A stretch of DNA of 64,000 nt. It comes from Sphaerulina vaccinii (lineage: Eukaryota; Ascomycota; Dothideomycetes; Mycosphaerellales; Mycosphaerellaceae). The stretch lies in contig JAKUDP010000006.1 of NCBI GenBank assembly GCA_022570795.1, forward strand, positions 62,001 through 126,000, read 5' to 3'. The position numbers were made by a program, and so were the translations under genes. Numbering within the stretch: the first letter of the stretch is position 1; every line of letters begins with the position of its first letter. The notes below the pieces were generated by a model. That model was given only the letters and a program-made list of their open reading frames with translations. It had not been told where the DNA came from and did no database searches. Shown piece by piece: positions 17,510 through 28,145 of this stretch.

Positions 17510-20464
17510 TCACATCACAACACACCCGACCCCATACATAGCCCTCTCCACATCGCCTTTGACGATGTACCAATCCGCTCTCCTCTCAGCAAACTCATAA
17601 ACTTCCTCAGTCGGGAAGATTCCAAGATATCTTTGAGAATCCGCAATAATCGTTGCCAACTCTTTAGCCTGTAACTGTGTACTCGTAGCCTTCGTACTCA
17701 AAATACTAGCTCTCTTCGCACCAGGACCACCGAAGTATCCAGCTGGAGGATCGATATGTACTAGGAAGATCTGACTCAATTCTCGAAGCGCTTGGAAGTA
17801 TGGCTGTAGGGGTTTCTGGCGTAAAGAGGAGATGAACTGCGAGTAGTGATTGATGTCCGAGATGAGTTTGATAGAGCCATCAACGGAGATACGTTGGCGT
17901 TTGAAGTGTTTGCATAGAGCGCCGAAGAGTCTGAGACCGACTTCTTGATTGAAGACGTCGAGCATGTTTTTGTCTGTGGAGCCGACTAGCATTCCTGTGT
18001 GGCCAGATACCATGTCTACGATCGACTTAGCGGTTGCCGAGGGTCCGATGTCGTCCATGAGCTTCTCTGGTTCGGGGTTGAAGTCTGTAGGTTGTTGTGT
18101 TGTGGCGCAGATGTATTCGACTTCGTCCATGAGGACGTCTATACCTTTGTTGAGACCTGCGGCCACGCGTTCGTCGAGCATTTGTTCGAATTTCTTTTTG
18201 TCTTTGACTGCGGGGTCGAGGAAGTCGTCTCTGTCGATGAGTTTTGTTGCGATTAGTTCTTGGGAGTAGAAGACGTCTATCATTTGTTGGATGAGGTCGC
18301 CGACGTTGACAAGTTCGAGAAAGGTCACTAGAGGTTCTACGCCGACGTGGGAGGACGATGTAGCTAAGACGCCCTCGCTTGTCTTGCTGTCTTCTTTGAA
18401 CTTGCGTACTTCGCGAGGATTGTATTGTCCTAGATGTCCGACTGCCTTGTCGAAGCCATTCCTAATGTGTCTTGTGCCAAGGATGTCGAGAAGAATCACG
18501 AAGATGGCAGAGCATTGCTTCTTTGCTTCAGCTCCATCTGTGCCACCAATCTGGATCATGAGTGCCGCGCGTTCAATGGATGCTTTTGCTAGGTGAGTTA
18601 GATTGAGCGCGACTTCAATGCTGAACAAGGACTTGATGCCTTCTAACCGTGAGTTCAGAATTGCAGTCTTCGCAGCCAACTCCGTGGTAGGCGGATCCTG
18701 CGCCGGAGTGCCTGGTCGCAACAGCGATACACCAGGTGCTGGAGAACCTGGTCTTCCACTGGAGTATGAAGTGTCTACAGCATTCAGGTCGACAGCTGCC
18801 GAGGATCTATTGGCCACATTCGCAGGCTTGGCTGCGGTCGAACCAGGAAACATATTCACAGGCATCATGACCACTTTCTTGAAGGATGACAAGAAGTCTC
18901 GCTTCGCTGCTTGCCGGTTGACATTCGACATGTAGAATGCCTCTGTTGATGCTTCTTGCTCTGAAAGCTCCTTCTCCCACTGGCTGACTTCAGACTCTGC
19001 TTTGGTGCGGAAGACCTCGAACTCTTCGGCAAGATATAGGTCGACATGCTTATCGAAGCACTTCAGCAAGGTCTGTTTCGAAGCATTTGCGAAGTCTACG
19101 GGCGAGGCTTTGGTCAGCTTGAGCGACTCCACCAGGCGCAAGCCCTGCCCAAATGTGCCAGCAACAGCTTTCACGTAGGTCTCGGTGCCGCGAGCATGCG
19201 CCTCGTCGAACAGTGCAGTAAGGTATTCTGCAATCACATCTTCGCAAAGCCGTGTCCAGAACGGTGTGAGCACATCTACCGTAGATGGAAATGTCGCATC
19301 GATGACGCCTGCCTGCTGTACCATGACTGCTGCCAAACCCTCGAAGAATCTCCGCGATGGATTGAGGTCGACATGACCAGGCGCACATCCTTCCAGACAG
19401 TCCAGAGGCTGTCCAAGTCGTTTCGTCTTGGTCATGATGGCATGATTGGAGATGAATGAGTCGATTGCAGAATTGCCGCCGTTCAGCACAACTAGTACAT
19501 GGGCATATCGATGCATGCGACCAGTCACATCATCAGCATGATAGCCCTGCTCAAACTCTTGCAGCACGGCATTCTCGAAAACACTGATCATGGAGTCGAG
19601 TCGGTCTTCACGCTGCTCCCAGCCATAGGAGATATCGCACTGTGCAAAGCGTTTGAGATTGCCAAGTATCTGAGCTTGCTGTTCGGGATCTCGATACGTG
19701 CGAAAGATCTGTGCATTTGAATGCCCCGTTGTTCGTGCGAGGTCGAGGTATATTGGACCCAGTGCACCATATATCTTGCCAAACTCCTGCCTCGCATAGC
19801 CGCGGGTTGACTTCACTCTTTCGAAGACGTACAGTGCGACTTGAGGATCTGCCTGCTGTAAAGTTCTGGTCGGGGAGGTGGGTGTTCCGTTGATGGTCAG
19901 CTCATCGAAGCCATCAGCCAGCGTCCCTCGCTTCTTGGGCGGCTGCTTCTGCGCTTCGACTGAGTTTCTATACTTCTCCTCCTCGATGCCCGCATCGAAC
20001 ATGGTCACACTGCCAGCATGCCGTCGACCATCACCTGTTATACCATTCGCACTACTGGGCTGATTGACGCCTGTCCACCGCGACTCTTCAGCCTGCTTCG
20101 ACAACTGCGCTTCAGTCCTCCTTTTCATGGCATCTTCCACTCGTTGCCTGGCCTCTGCCTCCTTCCACGCGCCCATCGATTGCAGCTTCTGTATCCATCG
20201 TGTATCATCATACACCATCTCCCGCAACCTGCGAGAGACTCGAGCGAATCGACATAGGTCCGACACTGGCAGGTAGTCCAATATGGTCGCTAGAAGTTCA
20301 GCAGGCAGCAGGGGCTTCGAATCGACCAGCTGCGTATTTCGCAGCGAGCTGAAGACATTGTCTCGAGATCCATTGATCTGGACCTTCTTGAGGGCATCAA
20401 AGGCTGATGAGTTGCGCTTGTGCTGCTGCGCTTTGGCGAGCGCTGGAGTCGACCGACCACTCAT
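17510..20464 (-). CDS. rcy1: Recyclin (F-box and Sec10-like protein)
   Basis: A 984-residue intronless protein of the Rcy1/Pof6 family, needed for endosome recycling and late exocytosis. An F-box lies at about residues 50-95 (LLPAELLATILDYLPVSDL). A long Sec10-like helical region fills the rest (FWTRLCEDVIAEYLTALFDE and others). The last four residues, CVVM, form a CaaX box, so the protein is likely prenylated and membrane-attached, as in yeast Rcy1. The ATG at 20464 opens directly into a low-complexity N-terminal tail. Identification is confident; nothing odd is seen. Confidence 0.92.
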   Translation of the reverse strand: MSGRSTPALAKAQQHKRNSSAFDALKKVQINGSRDNVFSSLRNTQLVDSKPLLPAELLATILDYLPVSDLCRFARVSRRLREMVYDDTRWIQKLQSMGAWKEAEARQRVEDAMKRRTEAQLSKQAEESRWTGVNQPSSANGITGDGRRHAGSVTMFDAGIEEEKYRNSVEAQKQPPKKRGTLADGFDELTINGTPTSPTRTLQQADPQVALYVFERVKSTRGYARQEFGKIYGALGPIYLDLARTTGHSNAQIFRTYRDPEQQAQILGNLKRFAQCDISYGWEQREDRLDSMISVFENAVLQEFEQGYHADDVTGRMHRYAHVLVVLNGGNSAIDSFISNHAIMTKTKRLGQPLDCLEGCAPGHVDLNPSRRFFEGLAAVMVQQAGVIDATFPSTVDVLTPFWTRLCEDVIAEYLTALFDEAHARGTETYVKAVAGTFGQGLRLVESLKLTKASPVDFANASKQTLLKCFDKHVDLYLAEEFEVFRTKAESEVSQWEKELSEQEASTEAFYMSNVNRQAAKRDFLSSFKKVVMMPVNMFPGSTAAKPANVANRSSAAVDLNAVDTSYSSGRPGSPAPGVSLLRPGTPAQDPPTTELAAKTAILNSRLEGIKSLFSIEVALNLTHLAKASIERAALMIQIGGTDGAEAKKQCSAIFVILLDILGTRHIRNGFDKAVGHLGQYNPREVRKFKEDSKTSEGVLATSSSHVGVEPLVTFLELVNVGDLIQQMIDVFYSQELIATKLIDRDDFLDPAVKDKKKFEQMLDERVAAGLNKGIDVLMDEVEYICATTQQPTDFNPEPEKLMDDIGPSATAKSIVDMVSGHTGMLVGSTDKNMLDVFNQEVGLRLFGALCKHFKRQRISVDGSIKLISDINHYSQFISSLRQKPLQPYFQALRELSQIFLVHIDPPAGYFGGPGAKRASILSTKATSTQLQAKELATIIADSQRYLGIFPTEEVYEFAERRADWYIVKGDVERAMYGVGCVVM

Positions 20465-20921
20465 ATCAGGAAATTCGTTGTAGCTGTGTAGCTACCACAT
20501 TCTCCCCAAGTAGAGTTTCACATGCAAGGAGTGGAGCATTGCATGTGACGATGCTGACGGTTGACCGGCATTTTGGGAGACAGCGGCTCGGTACCAAGAA
20601 CAGATCAGATCGATCTGCAAGCTTCATGCTCGAACACTCTCTCGTTGATCCCACACCTCACCGCGATTTCGACCAGCTCCATCATGCATTGCCGCGTCCA
20701 GCGCATAGTGCATTATGTTATACCGAGTTGGAGTACTACTGTATGTGCACCCCTGTTGGGCGATGACGCCTCGGGTCTGCTGCCCGACCGGCACCTACTC
20801 GCTCGAACAGCCTCGAGAAATCAAGGCGGACACGCGCAATTGGACATGCCATCCATGTGCTGTATGATGGTATCACGAGCGCCCGGCCACACCATTGCGA
20901 GGACACAGGAGTTTCTTTATC
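20465..20921. other. Divergent promoter between recyclin and Pro-rich gene
   Basis: No gene recognised; short open frames on both strands lack coding character. Confidence 0.5.
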
Positions 20922-21887
20922 ATGCCCAGCGCGCCCGGTAAGTACTCTGTCGTCTCCTTCCTCCGCTGCTCGTCACTTTCCTACCACACCGCATACTCCA
21001 CTGGCCCGTCAAGCTTGCTCGAGGGACATAGCAAGACTACCAGCAAACGATAGCCACCAGAGATCAACTCAATGTGCTGGCCTACGCATGTCGACAGCTA
21101 TCGGCCTCCTGCGCCTCGTTACGCAAAAGCAACAAGATACAGACGATACTCGCCCTCGCCTCCACCAGTGCGTCGCATAGAACGCACATATATACGACGA
21201 GCACCGTCGCCTCTACCTTTGCCTCCGCCTCCAAGTGCACCGATAGCATCGATCGCGCCTCCTCCTCCACCAATATCGGTCTACCCACCTTCGACCAAGG
21301 CTCCCTCAGCAGCTCCGTCACCGAAACCACCATCTTCCAAGGCACCCACAGCTGTCCCTGAAGCGCCACCACCGCCTTCGAGCGCACCGAAGAGCAAAGC
21401 ACCATCAGCAGCTCCCAGTAAGCCACCATCAGCAGCGCCAAGCAAAGCTCCTACAGCTGCCCCGAGTAAGGCTCCCTCAGCTGCTCCGAGCGCGGCAAAG
21501 AGTAAAGCACCGACAGAGGCGCCTCCACCACCTGCGAGTAACGCCGGATCCAAGAAGTCCAAGGCGACTTATGTTGAGGTTACCAACGAAGAGGACAATG
21601 CGAGTAGCGCTAGCAGTGGCGTGAAGTCTGGCTCGAAGTCGAACTATACGCACACCAGCAGACGATCGAGCGCTCCACCGACAGAATACTCAGTGCATGA
21701 GAAAGAGAGGGAGATTCGACGGTACATACCCGGTCGGCCTATCCCGGACTGGGAGACTTACAGATATGTTGATGCGCCTGCTCCGCCAAGTGCGCATAGC
21801 AGACACAGGAGTGCCAGTAGCAGACGCGACTCTGGTGCCCCCAGAGACGATTATGACCGTGAGCTGAAGATATCGATCAAGCGTTGA
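20922..21887 (+). CDS. Pro/Ala/Ser-rich disordered protein
   Basis: A 16-nt first exon (20922-20937) ends at GTAAGT; an acceptor CAG at 21060 joins it in frame to 21061-21887, giving 280 residues. An ATG at 21072 would be the alternative start. The middle (about residues 55-165) is low complexity with repeated SKAPSAAPSK-type steps and polyproline. The C-terminus has Arg/Ser-rich segments and a short more ordered stretch (IPGRPIPDWETYRYVD). There is no signal peptide or membrane segment. I do not recognise the family. Confidence 0.7.
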
Positions 21888-22462
21888 GACGATCGATGGA
21901 ACGCATGGCATGCACAACGGAGAACTAATACTTCTACGTCGTCGCGTCGCGACGGTCTTGCATATAAACCCTTGTAGCTGGTTTTAGCAAACCATCCTTC
22001 TTTGCAGCGAAGCACACTAGCGACTTGCAAGTGGACTAAGCGGCTGCATATTATGAGTATATATGTTTCCATAGACGACCTCTAGTTCCATCAAACTGTG
22101 TCAGACAATGCACTGCTCCTCCTCGTATCCTTCACTATAACCAATGTCAAATGTCTATACGTTCCCTGATGCACAACCCATCTATATAGAAGGACAGATC
22201 ACACGGCATGTGACCCGGTGGCGTCGAATCCTGTACGCGTGGCGGTGCACCGTTCTTACCCTTGGAACATCAAACTCGACCACCTCGAGCTTCAACTTCA
22301 TGCCACGACTCAAAACCACTTCTCACCTGAAACACCTGCGGCGACAACATCTTCCACCAAATCATCAGCATAGTCATCGCAATACCACAAGGCTGAGAAC
22401 ACAACTCGTCTGACATCATGCAACAATAATCACCACGTCCACAAGAATGAGCGGCACGAATA
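21888..22462. promoter_or_regulatory. Upstream region of the synaptojanin gene
   Basis: A 575-bp non-coding stretch. One ACGCGT occurs at 22235-22240. CA-rich sequence with CCACC and CAACAATAA precedes the ATG, as in fungal leaders. Confidence 0.4.
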
Positions 22463-25400
22463 ATGGCAATTCGTGTTTTCCTTCGCGATGGACCTCAGCG
22501 GGCTATTGCGCTCGCCACAGACTCACATGTCCTCATCTTCAGACATAGTCCTACCACCACTGGCCAACAGACGAAATTTAGCTCTTCAACTTCCCTTAGT
22601 GAGTCCGACACTCCACGATGCATCGTCGAATTTTCGCCGTGGGGCGAGCAAGATATGAATGGCTTCCGCACACTTTCATCTCTTACGACACAAGGCACGC
22701 TTGGACTAGTGACCATCAGCGGAGACGTGTTCCTTTGCGTGGTAACCGCCAGCAGCAAAGTCGCCGAAGTAAGACCTGGAGAACGTATTAACAAGATTAA
22801 CGGCGTCGACTTCCATTGCCTCACTTCCAGCCGATATGATCACCTTTTACAAGATCATGTCAACCCTTTTCCCACAGACCACCAGGACTCAGACGCCTAC
22901 GATCGAGCCGGTTACCAAGAGTCTCTACTCGATCATCCTTGTTCCAAGCTGAAGAAGCTACTCTCTGAAGGGACATTCTATTACTCGGCCGACTTTGATC
23001 TCACGAAACGTGTTCAGGATCGACCAGCAGAGACCACAACCGTTTCCATTGACAGCTTAGACGGTGGCTTCTTGTGGAACACATACATGATCCAGCCGTT
23101 GGTCGACTTCCGTAGCAGGCTCAGCGGCAGGGAGAAGGCGGCACTCGACCAGAGTAGGATTCTCACCTCCGCCATCAGAGGCTACGCATTCACCCTTGCT
23201 GTTCCGGCTTCAAGCTCACCTGCAAGAAATCAAGACAGTGGTGTGCCAAGCAACATGACTCTCATTTCGAGGTTATCGTGCCGACGAGCTGGCACACGTT
23301 TCAACTCACGAGGTATCGATGACGACGGCAATGTTGCGAATTTCTCGGAGACAGAGACCATTTTCACGACAGATCAGTTGTGCTTTTCGTACGTTCAGTG
23401 CAGAGGCAGCGTGCCTCTTTTCTGGGAGCAGGCTTCCGGTCTTCCAGGACAACAAAAGATTCAGATCACCAGATCAGTCGAAGCAACACAACCAGCTTTC
23501 GACAAACACATGCAGCGGCTTTCTGAAATATATGGCGACATCGTGGCTGTTAACCTGCTCAGCGAGGAGAAGCCGCAGGAGACGCAGTTGACGAGATTGT
23601 ATATGCATCACATCGATAACAGTACGCTTAACCACCACGAGAAGGGAGCGGAGTCGGAGCATAAGCACATCATCCCCGTCAACTACGACTTCCACGCCGA
23701 GACAAGAGGACCGAATGGATATCAAGCTGCCAGTGGAATTAGGAGATCCATTGAGAAAGCTGTAATCGCATTTGAGTACTATCTGTCGGAAGACGCACCC
23801 GGAGTTGTTCACCAGAACGGCCACAAGCACTCTGTTGTTGCACAGAATGAGGTGCTGAAGCAAGCAGGTGTATTCAGGACAAATTGCCTTGACTGTCTCG
23901 ATCGCACGAACCTGGTGCAGACGATAATCTCGCAGATCGCTTTCGAGTTGTTCTTGGCTCAGCGAGGCGAACGAACGCCTACATCAGACTTCTGGGCCAG
24001 ACACGGTATGCTCTGGGCAGACAATGGCGATGAGCTGTCCAAGATCTATGCGGGCACCGGCGCTCTCAAGTCGTCCTTTACAAGATCGGGCAAGATGTCA
24101 CTTGCAGGGACTCTGGCTGATATCAGGAAGTCGGCTCAGAGACTCTACATCAACAACATCGAGGATCCGCGCAAGCAAACGATCATGGACATGCTGCTTG
24201 GTCGCTTGGTCGGTCAGACTCCAGTGCACTTGTTCGATCCAATCAACGATTGGGTCATGGGTGAGATGACACGACGATCACCAGAGTATACCACTTCTGA
24301 CAAGATCAACATCTGGGCTGGAACTTTTAATCTAAATGGCAAGACACACGGTCTCGAAGAGGACCTGAGGCCTTGGCTTTGTCCTGACGAAGTCGCCGAT
24401 GAGTTCAAGCTACCAGAGATTGTGGCTGTGGCCTTCCAGGAAATTGTCGACCTGGACGTCAATCAGATACTATCTACTGATCCTGTCAGACGATCCATGT
24501 GGGAAACGGCTGTACGCGAGACGCTTAACGAGAATGCCAAGCGGTACGGTGGTGACGAGTATGTGATGCTGAGAGGTGGCCAGCTAGTTGGCGCCTCTCT
24601 GTCCATATTCGTAAAGTCCAGCGCTCTCCCCATGATTCGCAATGTCGAAGGTGCCGTGAAGAAGACTGGCCTCAGTGGCATGGCAGGCAACAAAGGCGCT
24701 GTAGCGATCCGCATGGAGTTTGCAGACACCTCACTTTGCTTGGTTACTGCCCACTTGGCTGCTGGATTTAGAAACTACGACGAACGCAATCAAGATTACC
24801 GCACCATCTCGTCTGGACTACGCTTCCAGCGCAACAGATCTATTGACGATCACAACACCGTGATATGGTTTGGAGACTTCAACTACCGCATCGGTCTGTC
24901 GAACGAGCGTGCCCGAACGCTGATCAAGACCCGAGATCTTGGACAACTGTACGAGAACGATCAGCTGAATCTGCAAATGGTACACGGAAAGGTCTTTCCG
25001 CATTATTCTGAGCAAACACCTACATTCATGCCCACGTACAAATTCAACCCAGGAACTGATGAGTACGACACTTCCGACAAAGCTCGTATTCCTGCCTGGT
25101 GTGATCGCATTCTGACCAAAGGCGACAACATCCGCCAGCTGTACTACGACTCTGCCAACCTGCGATTCTCGGACCACAAGCCAGTCTGGGGTGTCTTCTC
25201 ATGCACCATCAGTGTCGTGGACCAGGTCAAGAAGGATCGCATCAGCAACCAGTTGTATATGAAGCGGCGAGCTGTCGTCGGCAATCACACAGCTGGCGCC
25301 ACTGGTGCAGACAGCGATGACGAGTCGCTTTATGGATACGAGTCGGTGGAGTCAGGTCTGCCGCCGGCAAGCTCTGAGAAGAGGAAGTGGTGGCTGGATA

Positions 25401-26134
25401 ACGGCATGCCAGCGCGCTCGACTGTGCAACCTCCAAGCGCAGATCATGTTCCCAATCCAGCGAGGCCCTCTAACCCGTACACACCAAGCAATGAGCCAGA
25501 CTGGGTCAAGGTCGAGAAGCCAGGAAATACTCCTCCTTCGCGTCCAGCCAGTCTCTACCGCAGCCCCAGCACCAGAGTACAAGTTTCTTCACCTATAGGT
25601 GCTCAGTCTCGAGGCGAGGTTATGCCTAGGAAGCTCCCTTCGCCATTCAAGTCACCCCAGAATACCACCCAACAGGCCGCTAACCTCGCGAGTACCCAAG
25701 TAGATGGACTCGGCGACCACCAACTCAAGCAGACACTACGCAAGCCTGCTCCACCGCCAAAGCCAACCAAGCCTAACCTGCTGCGATCTACATCTGGAAC
25801 GTCCTCCATTACCTCCTCGGTGAAGTCTGTCCCTCCTCCTGCGCCCGAACCCAGACGAGCGAACCTCACCCCTTCCCAGACCACGAGAAGTGCTTTCTCT
25901 CCTCCACCTCCGATTCGAGCTAATGGCGATATAGAGAAACGGAATCCAGCTCCTGTTCCACCGCCGCCTAGGAAGCTGGTGAAGACGAGTTCGGAGAAAT
26001 CGAGAATTGGCGTTGGCGATGGCTATGAGAAGCCTCCGGCGTTGCCTGTTCGACGACCCACTGCACCGATTATGGATGATGATGGCAATGGAGAGGCTGA
26101 GTTGGGAGGTTGGGTGCCGCTGAAGCCGACTTGA
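22463..26134 (+). CDS. Synaptojanin-like phosphoinositide phosphatase
   Basis: A 1223-residue intronless protein with the two catalytic domains of yeast Inp51-53. The N-terminal Sac1 domain contains the intact CX5R active site CLDCLDRTN near residue 473. The central inositol 5-phosphatase domain (about 610-910) contains NKGAVAIRM, WFGDFNYRIG, PAWCDRIL and SDHKPVWGVF. The C-terminal 250 residues are proline-rich and likely bind SH3 proteins. It should remove phosphates from PI4P and PI(4,5)P2 in endocytosis and at the cortex. Both active sites look intact, unlike Inp51, whose Sac1 domain is inactive. The ATG at 22463 fits the Sac1 start. Confidence 0.93.
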   Translation: MAIRVFLRDGPQRAIALATDSHVLIFRHSPTTTGQQTKFSSSTSLSESDTPRCIVEFSPWGEQDMNGFRTLSSLTTQGTLGLVTISGDVFLCVVTASSKVAEVRPGERINKINGVDFHCLTSSRYDHLLQDHVNPFPTDHQDSDAYDRAGYQESLLDHPCSKLKKLLSEGTFYYSADFDLTKRVQDRPAETTTVSIDSLDGGFLWNTYMIQPLVDFRSRLSGREKAALDQSRILTSAIRGYAFTLAVPASSSPARNQDSGVPSNMTLISRLSCRRAGTRFNSRGIDDDGNVANFSETETIFTTDQLCFSYVQCRGSVPLFWEQASGLPGQQKIQITRSVEATQPAFDKHMQRLSEIYGDIVAVNLLSEEKPQETQLTRLYMHHIDNSTLNHHEKGAESEHKHIIPVNYDFHAETRGPNGYQAASGIRRSIEKAVIAFEYYLSEDAPGVVHQNGHKHSVVAQNEVLKQAGVFRTNCLDCLDRTNLVQTIISQIAFELFLAQRGERTPTSDFWARHGMLWADNGDELSKIYAGTGALKSSFTRSGKMSLAGTLADIRKSAQRLYINNIEDPRKQTIMDMLLGRLVGQTPVHLFDPINDWVMGEMTRRSPEYTTSDKINIWAGTFNLNGKTHGLEEDLRPWLCPDEVADEFKLPEIVAVAFQEIVDLDVNQILSTDPVRRSMWETAVRETLNENAKRYGGDEYVMLRGGQLVGASLSIFVKSSALPMIRNVEGAVKKTGLSGMAGNKGAVAIRMEFADTSLCLVTAHLAAGFRNYDERNQDYRTISSGLRFQRNRSIDDHNTVIWFGDFNYRIGLSNERARTLIKTRDLGQLYENDQLNLQMVHGKVFPHYSEQTPTFMPTYKFNPGTDEYDTSDKARIPAWCDRILTKGDNIRQLYYDSANLRFSDHKPVWGVFSCTISVVDQVKKDRISNQLYMKRRAVVGNHTAGATGADSDDESLYGYESVESGLPPASSEKRKWWLDNGMPARSTVQPPSADHVPNPARPSNPYTPSNEPDWVKVEKPGNTPPSRPASLYRSPSTRVQVSSPIGAQSRGEVMPRKLPSPFKSPQNTTQQAANLASTQVDGLGDHQLKQTLRKPAPPPKPTKPNLLRSTSGTSSITSSVKSVPPPAPEPRRANLTPSQTTRSAFSPPPPIRANGDIEKRNPAPVPPPPRKLVKTSSEKSRIGVGDGYEKPPALPVRRPTAPIMDDDGNGEAELGGWVPLKPT

Positions 26135-26601
26135 TGAGGAAAAGAGGAATGAATCATGAGATACGAAAGTGTAGAGACTTGGACACCCAACTTTGACTGG
26201 CTTGAACGACTTGTTGACGACTGGTATGCTACGTCAAGCGGAGCAGATAGGGGGTGTGCAAAAGTTTTGATATGGAGCAGAGCCGCGTTAGGTCTGCGCC
26301 GTGTAAGAGGCTCACGAAAGTGAGTCTGCGGTATCGCAGGTCTTCTTGCCGCGTCTCAAGTACGAAACGTACGACAGAAATGAACACCTACCTCTAACAA
26401 GCTGAGTCGTGAGTCGTCCATGCCAAGAGCGTTATGCCGATCTCTTCTCAGCTGTGACGACCTGGCTGAGAACATGACGCCCAATGTGACGACTAGTCTA
26501 GCGATGCTTACAAAACACAACAGCGCCGTAGCAGAACATAAAAGAGTCGAAATGCATGCCTCACTGACATACTTCAGCAGACTCACACATACACATACGC
26601 C
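26135..26601. other. Intergenic
   Basis: Downstream of synaptojanin and upstream of the VOC gene. No gene recognised. Confidence 0.5.
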
Positions 26602-27204
26602 ATGACTTCAGCAACACTCTCCCCACTTTTCCTAGGCCAAATCAACGAAATCTGCATCGTAACACCCAGCCTGCGCGAAACTCTCGACGGTCTTCTGAAA
26701 CTTGGTATCGGACCTTTCAAGATCTTTCATTTCACTCCTGAGACTGTGACGAACCAGACTATTCGGGGGAAACCCGCAAAGTTTGCGATCGATGTAGCGT
26801 TCTCACAGTCTGAAGTGAATAGTGGGACTGGGAATGTTTGGGAAGTTATGCAACCTGTACATGGCGAGACGCTTATGGAGAGCTTCCTGGATATGACGGG
26901 TGGAAGGAGAGGAATTCAGCATGTTGCTTTTGACTGCAATGGTGATGATGATGGAGGTGGTGGAGAAGGAGGTAAAGCTGGTCATGATGCGAAGCAGGAA
27001 GCGTCGAGAAGGAGAGAGGAGTTTGAGAAGAGAGGATTTGAGGTTGCTATGTCTGGCATTTGGCATGGCAAGCAAGGAACATGCGAGTTCATGTTCTTCG
27101 ACACTATGGGCGCTGTGAACACTTGTTTCGAGACGTATGTGTTCTCGGAAGATTGGGAGGATCCGGAGGATGTGGAGTGGTATCCTCGGAGAGAGGTGGT
27201 TTGA
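26602..27204 (+). CDS. VOC-superfamily (glyoxalase-fold) protein
   Basis: A 200-residue protein with the two half-motifs of a glyoxalase/methylmalonyl-CoA epimerase-like fold: GQINEICIVTPSLRETLDGL near the start and GIQHVAFDC in the middle, with EFMFFDTMGAVNTCFETY near the end. Candidate metal ligands are H109-like in IQHVAF and the glutamates of CFETY. A Gly/Asp-rich and then Lys/Glu-rich insertion (about residues 113-140) separates the halves. The substrate is unknown. The ATG at 26602 is the only early one. Confidence 0.8.
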   Translation: MTSATLSPLFLGQINEICIVTPSLRETLDGLLKLGIGPFKIFHFTPETVTNQTIRGKPAKFAIDVAFSQSEVNSGTGNVWEVMQPVHGETLMESFLDMTGGRRGIQHVAFDCNGDDDGGGGEGGKAGHDAKQEASRRREEFEKRGFEVAMSGIWHGKQGTCEFMFFDTMGAVNTCFETYVFSEDWEDPEDVEWYPRREVV

Positions 27205-27572
27205 TGTCCAAGGAACTGGCGCTCATGAGGAACTTGTACTCCTAGTTCTTCACATCTTGCGGACGAACATCGGCACCAGACACGATTGGCTTCTGAAAGA
27301 TGTTGCTAGCGCTGTTGCTATAGCACTTCTTGGCATTTGTCCACAATGTCAAGCCCGAGAAGATCGCTGCATCCAAATTGTCCTGGGAAGTTTCATAGTT
27401 TCAGTTCCCTTGCTCGGAAGCGAGGCATCGTTCGAGAGCAATGCGAATGCAGATTGTAGTATAGCTCGCTCCAGCGATCAGTTCAACCTACATAGGTAAC
27501 AACGAAGCCTCTTCTTCACATATCTTCCAACCAACCAAAACTCTCATTTGTCAATCAAGCCATCATCACATC
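27205..27572. other. Upstream region of a small secreted protein gene
   Basis: No gene recognised; the last 80 bp are CA-rich like a 5' leader. Confidence 0.5.
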
Positions 27573-27873
27573 ATGAACCTCATCTCCTCCATCTCTCTTT
27601 TCTTGCTCTCCCTATCAACCACATCCACAGCCAATGCTCAAAACGCCTGCTTCGACAAATGCGCAGAAGCTTGCCGCATTGATGCATGGACGATACGGGA
27701 AGATTCCTGTGTACCATTATGTGTAAGTAGCCCCCCTCATTCTACCTAGCAGCCCTGACTGAAGAAATCATAAAGAGGCCAGCCGTGGGATGCCACAGAC
27801 TGTCATGCTGACTGATAATTCATTCATACAGTGTCGAGGCGCAGCTTGCCAGTCGGAGTTTTGCGTCAAGTAG
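27573..27873 (+). CDS. Small secreted cysteine-rich protein A
   Basis: Exons 27573-27722 and 27832-27873, separated by a 109-nt intron (GTAAGT, branch GCTGAC, ACAG), encode 63 residues. The first 22 or so form a clear signal peptide (hydrophobic core ISLFLLSLS, likely cleavage after ANA). The mature part is about 40 residues with eight cysteines, including one adjacent pair created exactly at the splice junction. Size, cysteine density and secretion fit a fungal effector-like or antimicrobial-like peptide. No family is recognised. The frame is too short for routine ORF calling. Confidence 0.75.
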
Positions 27874-28145
27874 ATCTAAGGGGTTCTTGGAAGTACGATG
27901 GGGTAAGATGAACGATTAGAAAATGACTGAGTTGAACGGGAAGAAGGAGGTAGTGTTGAACACCTTTAGTTCATTGGTCTATGCCTACTCCTCTGCCGTT
28001 CATGTCATGATCCAGCCACACAATGCAAATGCAACGCTATGCAACACCCATTCCCGAACACCTCGCTGAAACCAAAACTCCTGCCCCCTGCAATGCAATA
28101 CCATAATCCAAACAAAGGCAAATCCCATCACCTCACTCATGTCAT

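Noticed and set aside
21281..21562. Gly/Ala/Leu-rich minus-strand frame opposite the Pro-rich gene
   Set aside because: Mirror image of the proline/alanine repeats on the coding strand.
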